Shown here: positions 63,660 through 64,000 of the stretch, piece after piece
Layout of the letters: every line of letters starts with the position of its first letter
How positions within the stretch are numbered: position 1 is the stretch's first letter
Source of the DNA: Candidatus Delongbacteria bacterium
GTDB lineage: Bacteria; CAIWAD01
Length of the DNA: 64,000 nt
Assembly: GCA_020634015.1 (NCBI GenBank)
Contig: JACKCN010000002.1
Coordinates: 603,177-667,176 of the forward strand
Direction of reading: 5' to 3'
Made by a program: the position numbers and the translations under genes
Notes under the pieces: model-generated
The model's database searches: none
Seen by the model: only the letters and a program-made list of their open reading frames with translations
What the model was told of the DNA's origin: nothing

Positions 63660-64000
63660 TGCGACTGCCTCCGTACTTGGTGATTATCCAAGCTCCCTGA
63701 CGCAGTTCTGGAAGGTTTGATGAAGACTGTCGAATTCAAAGTTAGGCTGAAAGATGAGAAGTCACTGGTCTGGATAGTGTGGCCCGCGGGCATCGCGTGT
63801 GCTGCGACTTGACGACTCCAGTCTCAGCATGCTTCGTGGTTGCTGGCACTTTCACTTCTGAACTTTCCTGGCTGTTCGAGATTCAGGGGCGATGATTCTG
63901 CTTGTCCGAAATCCTACAGAGCATTAGTATCACCGGTGTTCTTGGTTTGCTGATCGAAGCCTTGGAAAGTGTGGCACCTTTCATGGCCTGGACTTCGCAA
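63660..64000. other. Low-GC non-coding region after intI, possible start of cassette side
   Basis: 341 nt to the window edge with no convincing gene. G+C falls sharply compared with the rest of the window (28 of 60 bases in 63901-63960). A 30-codon frame at 63720-63812 has no family match and is rejected. One attI-like core site is present (63741). The palindrome ACACCGGTGT occurs near 63933. Whether a cassette array follows lies outside the window. Confidence 0.5.
63741..63747 (+). other. Possible integron recombination core site (GTTAGGC)
   Basis: GTTAGGC matches the GTTRRRY core of attI/attC and is preceded by TTCAAA, similar to CAAAGTTAGGC of attI1 as I recall it. It lies 81 nt after the intI stop. 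A seven-base degenerate match can occur by chance about once per kilobase, and no paired inverse core (RYYYAAC) was found, so support is weak. Confidence 0.3.

Noticed and set aside
63720..63812. A 30-codon frame starting MKTVEFKVRLKD, superficially like the start of a small antitoxin
   Set aside because: It lacks a ribosome-binding site, the similarity stops after about 14 residues, and it is too short to support; it would also contain the candidate core site.
63860..63890. tRNA-like TTCGAGA loop after intI
   Set aside because: The flanking five bases do not pair as a T-stem and no acceptor or anticodon arms were found.

Overview
The window is 64 kb of gene-dense, strongly GC-rich bacterial DNA. 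No rRNA, tRNA or CRISPR array was recognised. The organism is diderm: there are many Sec signal peptides, several lipoproteins with a lipobox, and TspO, NfeD/flotillin and periplasmic multiheme cytochromes. Five secreted proteins end in the 'PNPFNP' FlgD-like C-terminal domain associated with type IX-like export in the FCB superphylum and neighbouring candidate phyla (Fibrobacterota, Eisenbacteria, Krumholzibacteriota, Delongbacteria-type lineages). Several intergenic regions carry a TAnnTTYG element resembling the Bacteroidota -7 box. An FCB-affiliated, mostly uncultured lineage is the best guess; the phylum cannot be fixed from this sequence.

Region by region. 1-4055: a translationally coupled trio of ATP-grasp enzyme (cut by the window edge), PLP fold-type III decarboxylase-like enzyme, and a urea transporter fused to an M23 peptidase. 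4116-10844: secreted proteins, including a seven-heme 'NDLGMHC'-type cytochrome, a lipoprotein and a BNR-repeat protein. 11005-15479 (minus): a cyclase-AAA-TPR signalling giant coupled to a saccharopine-dehydrogenase-like oxidoreductase. 15720-18302: a soluble PAS hybrid histidine kinase. 18567-26737: a putative operon for an M36-like metalloprotease, a Vps10/BNR-like propeller, a small Cys-rich secreted protein and an alkaline phosphatase. 26974-37096: short accessory genes (DUF2255, GNAT, lipoproteins, a HEPN/MNT toxin-antitoxin pair, a HIT protein, an LVIVD propeller, T9SS-type proteins). 37229-39719: ModABC molybdate uptake. 39759-45804: an SDR-type protein, a HerA-like ATPase, a SulP transporter and an erythromycin-esterase-like protein. 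45964-50387: an ABC ATPase coupled to a permease/M1-aminopeptidase fusion. 50559-53418: a RimB-like protease, a RimK ligase fused to a TrkA-C domain, and an AstE/AspA-like deacylase. 53517-58567: a divergent multiheme locus, with an 18-heme cytochrome on minus and an octaheme HAO-like cytochrome plus a NapC-type membrane cytochrome on plus. 58599-62431: tandem GNAT, NfeD, flotillin, TspO. 62571-64000: an integron integrase followed by lower-GC non-coding DNA with one attI-like core site.

Functionally the window suggests a respiratory, surface-active bacterium. Molybdate uptake would supply Mo enzymes, quinol-linked multiheme cytochromes would handle nitrogen compounds or extracellular electrons, and secreted proteases and phosphatase would scavenge polymers. 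The most unusual material is the urea transporter-peptidase trio at the left edge, the RimK-TrkA-C cluster, the HAO-like/NapC/18-heme locus, and the integron whose cassette side probably begins at the right edge.
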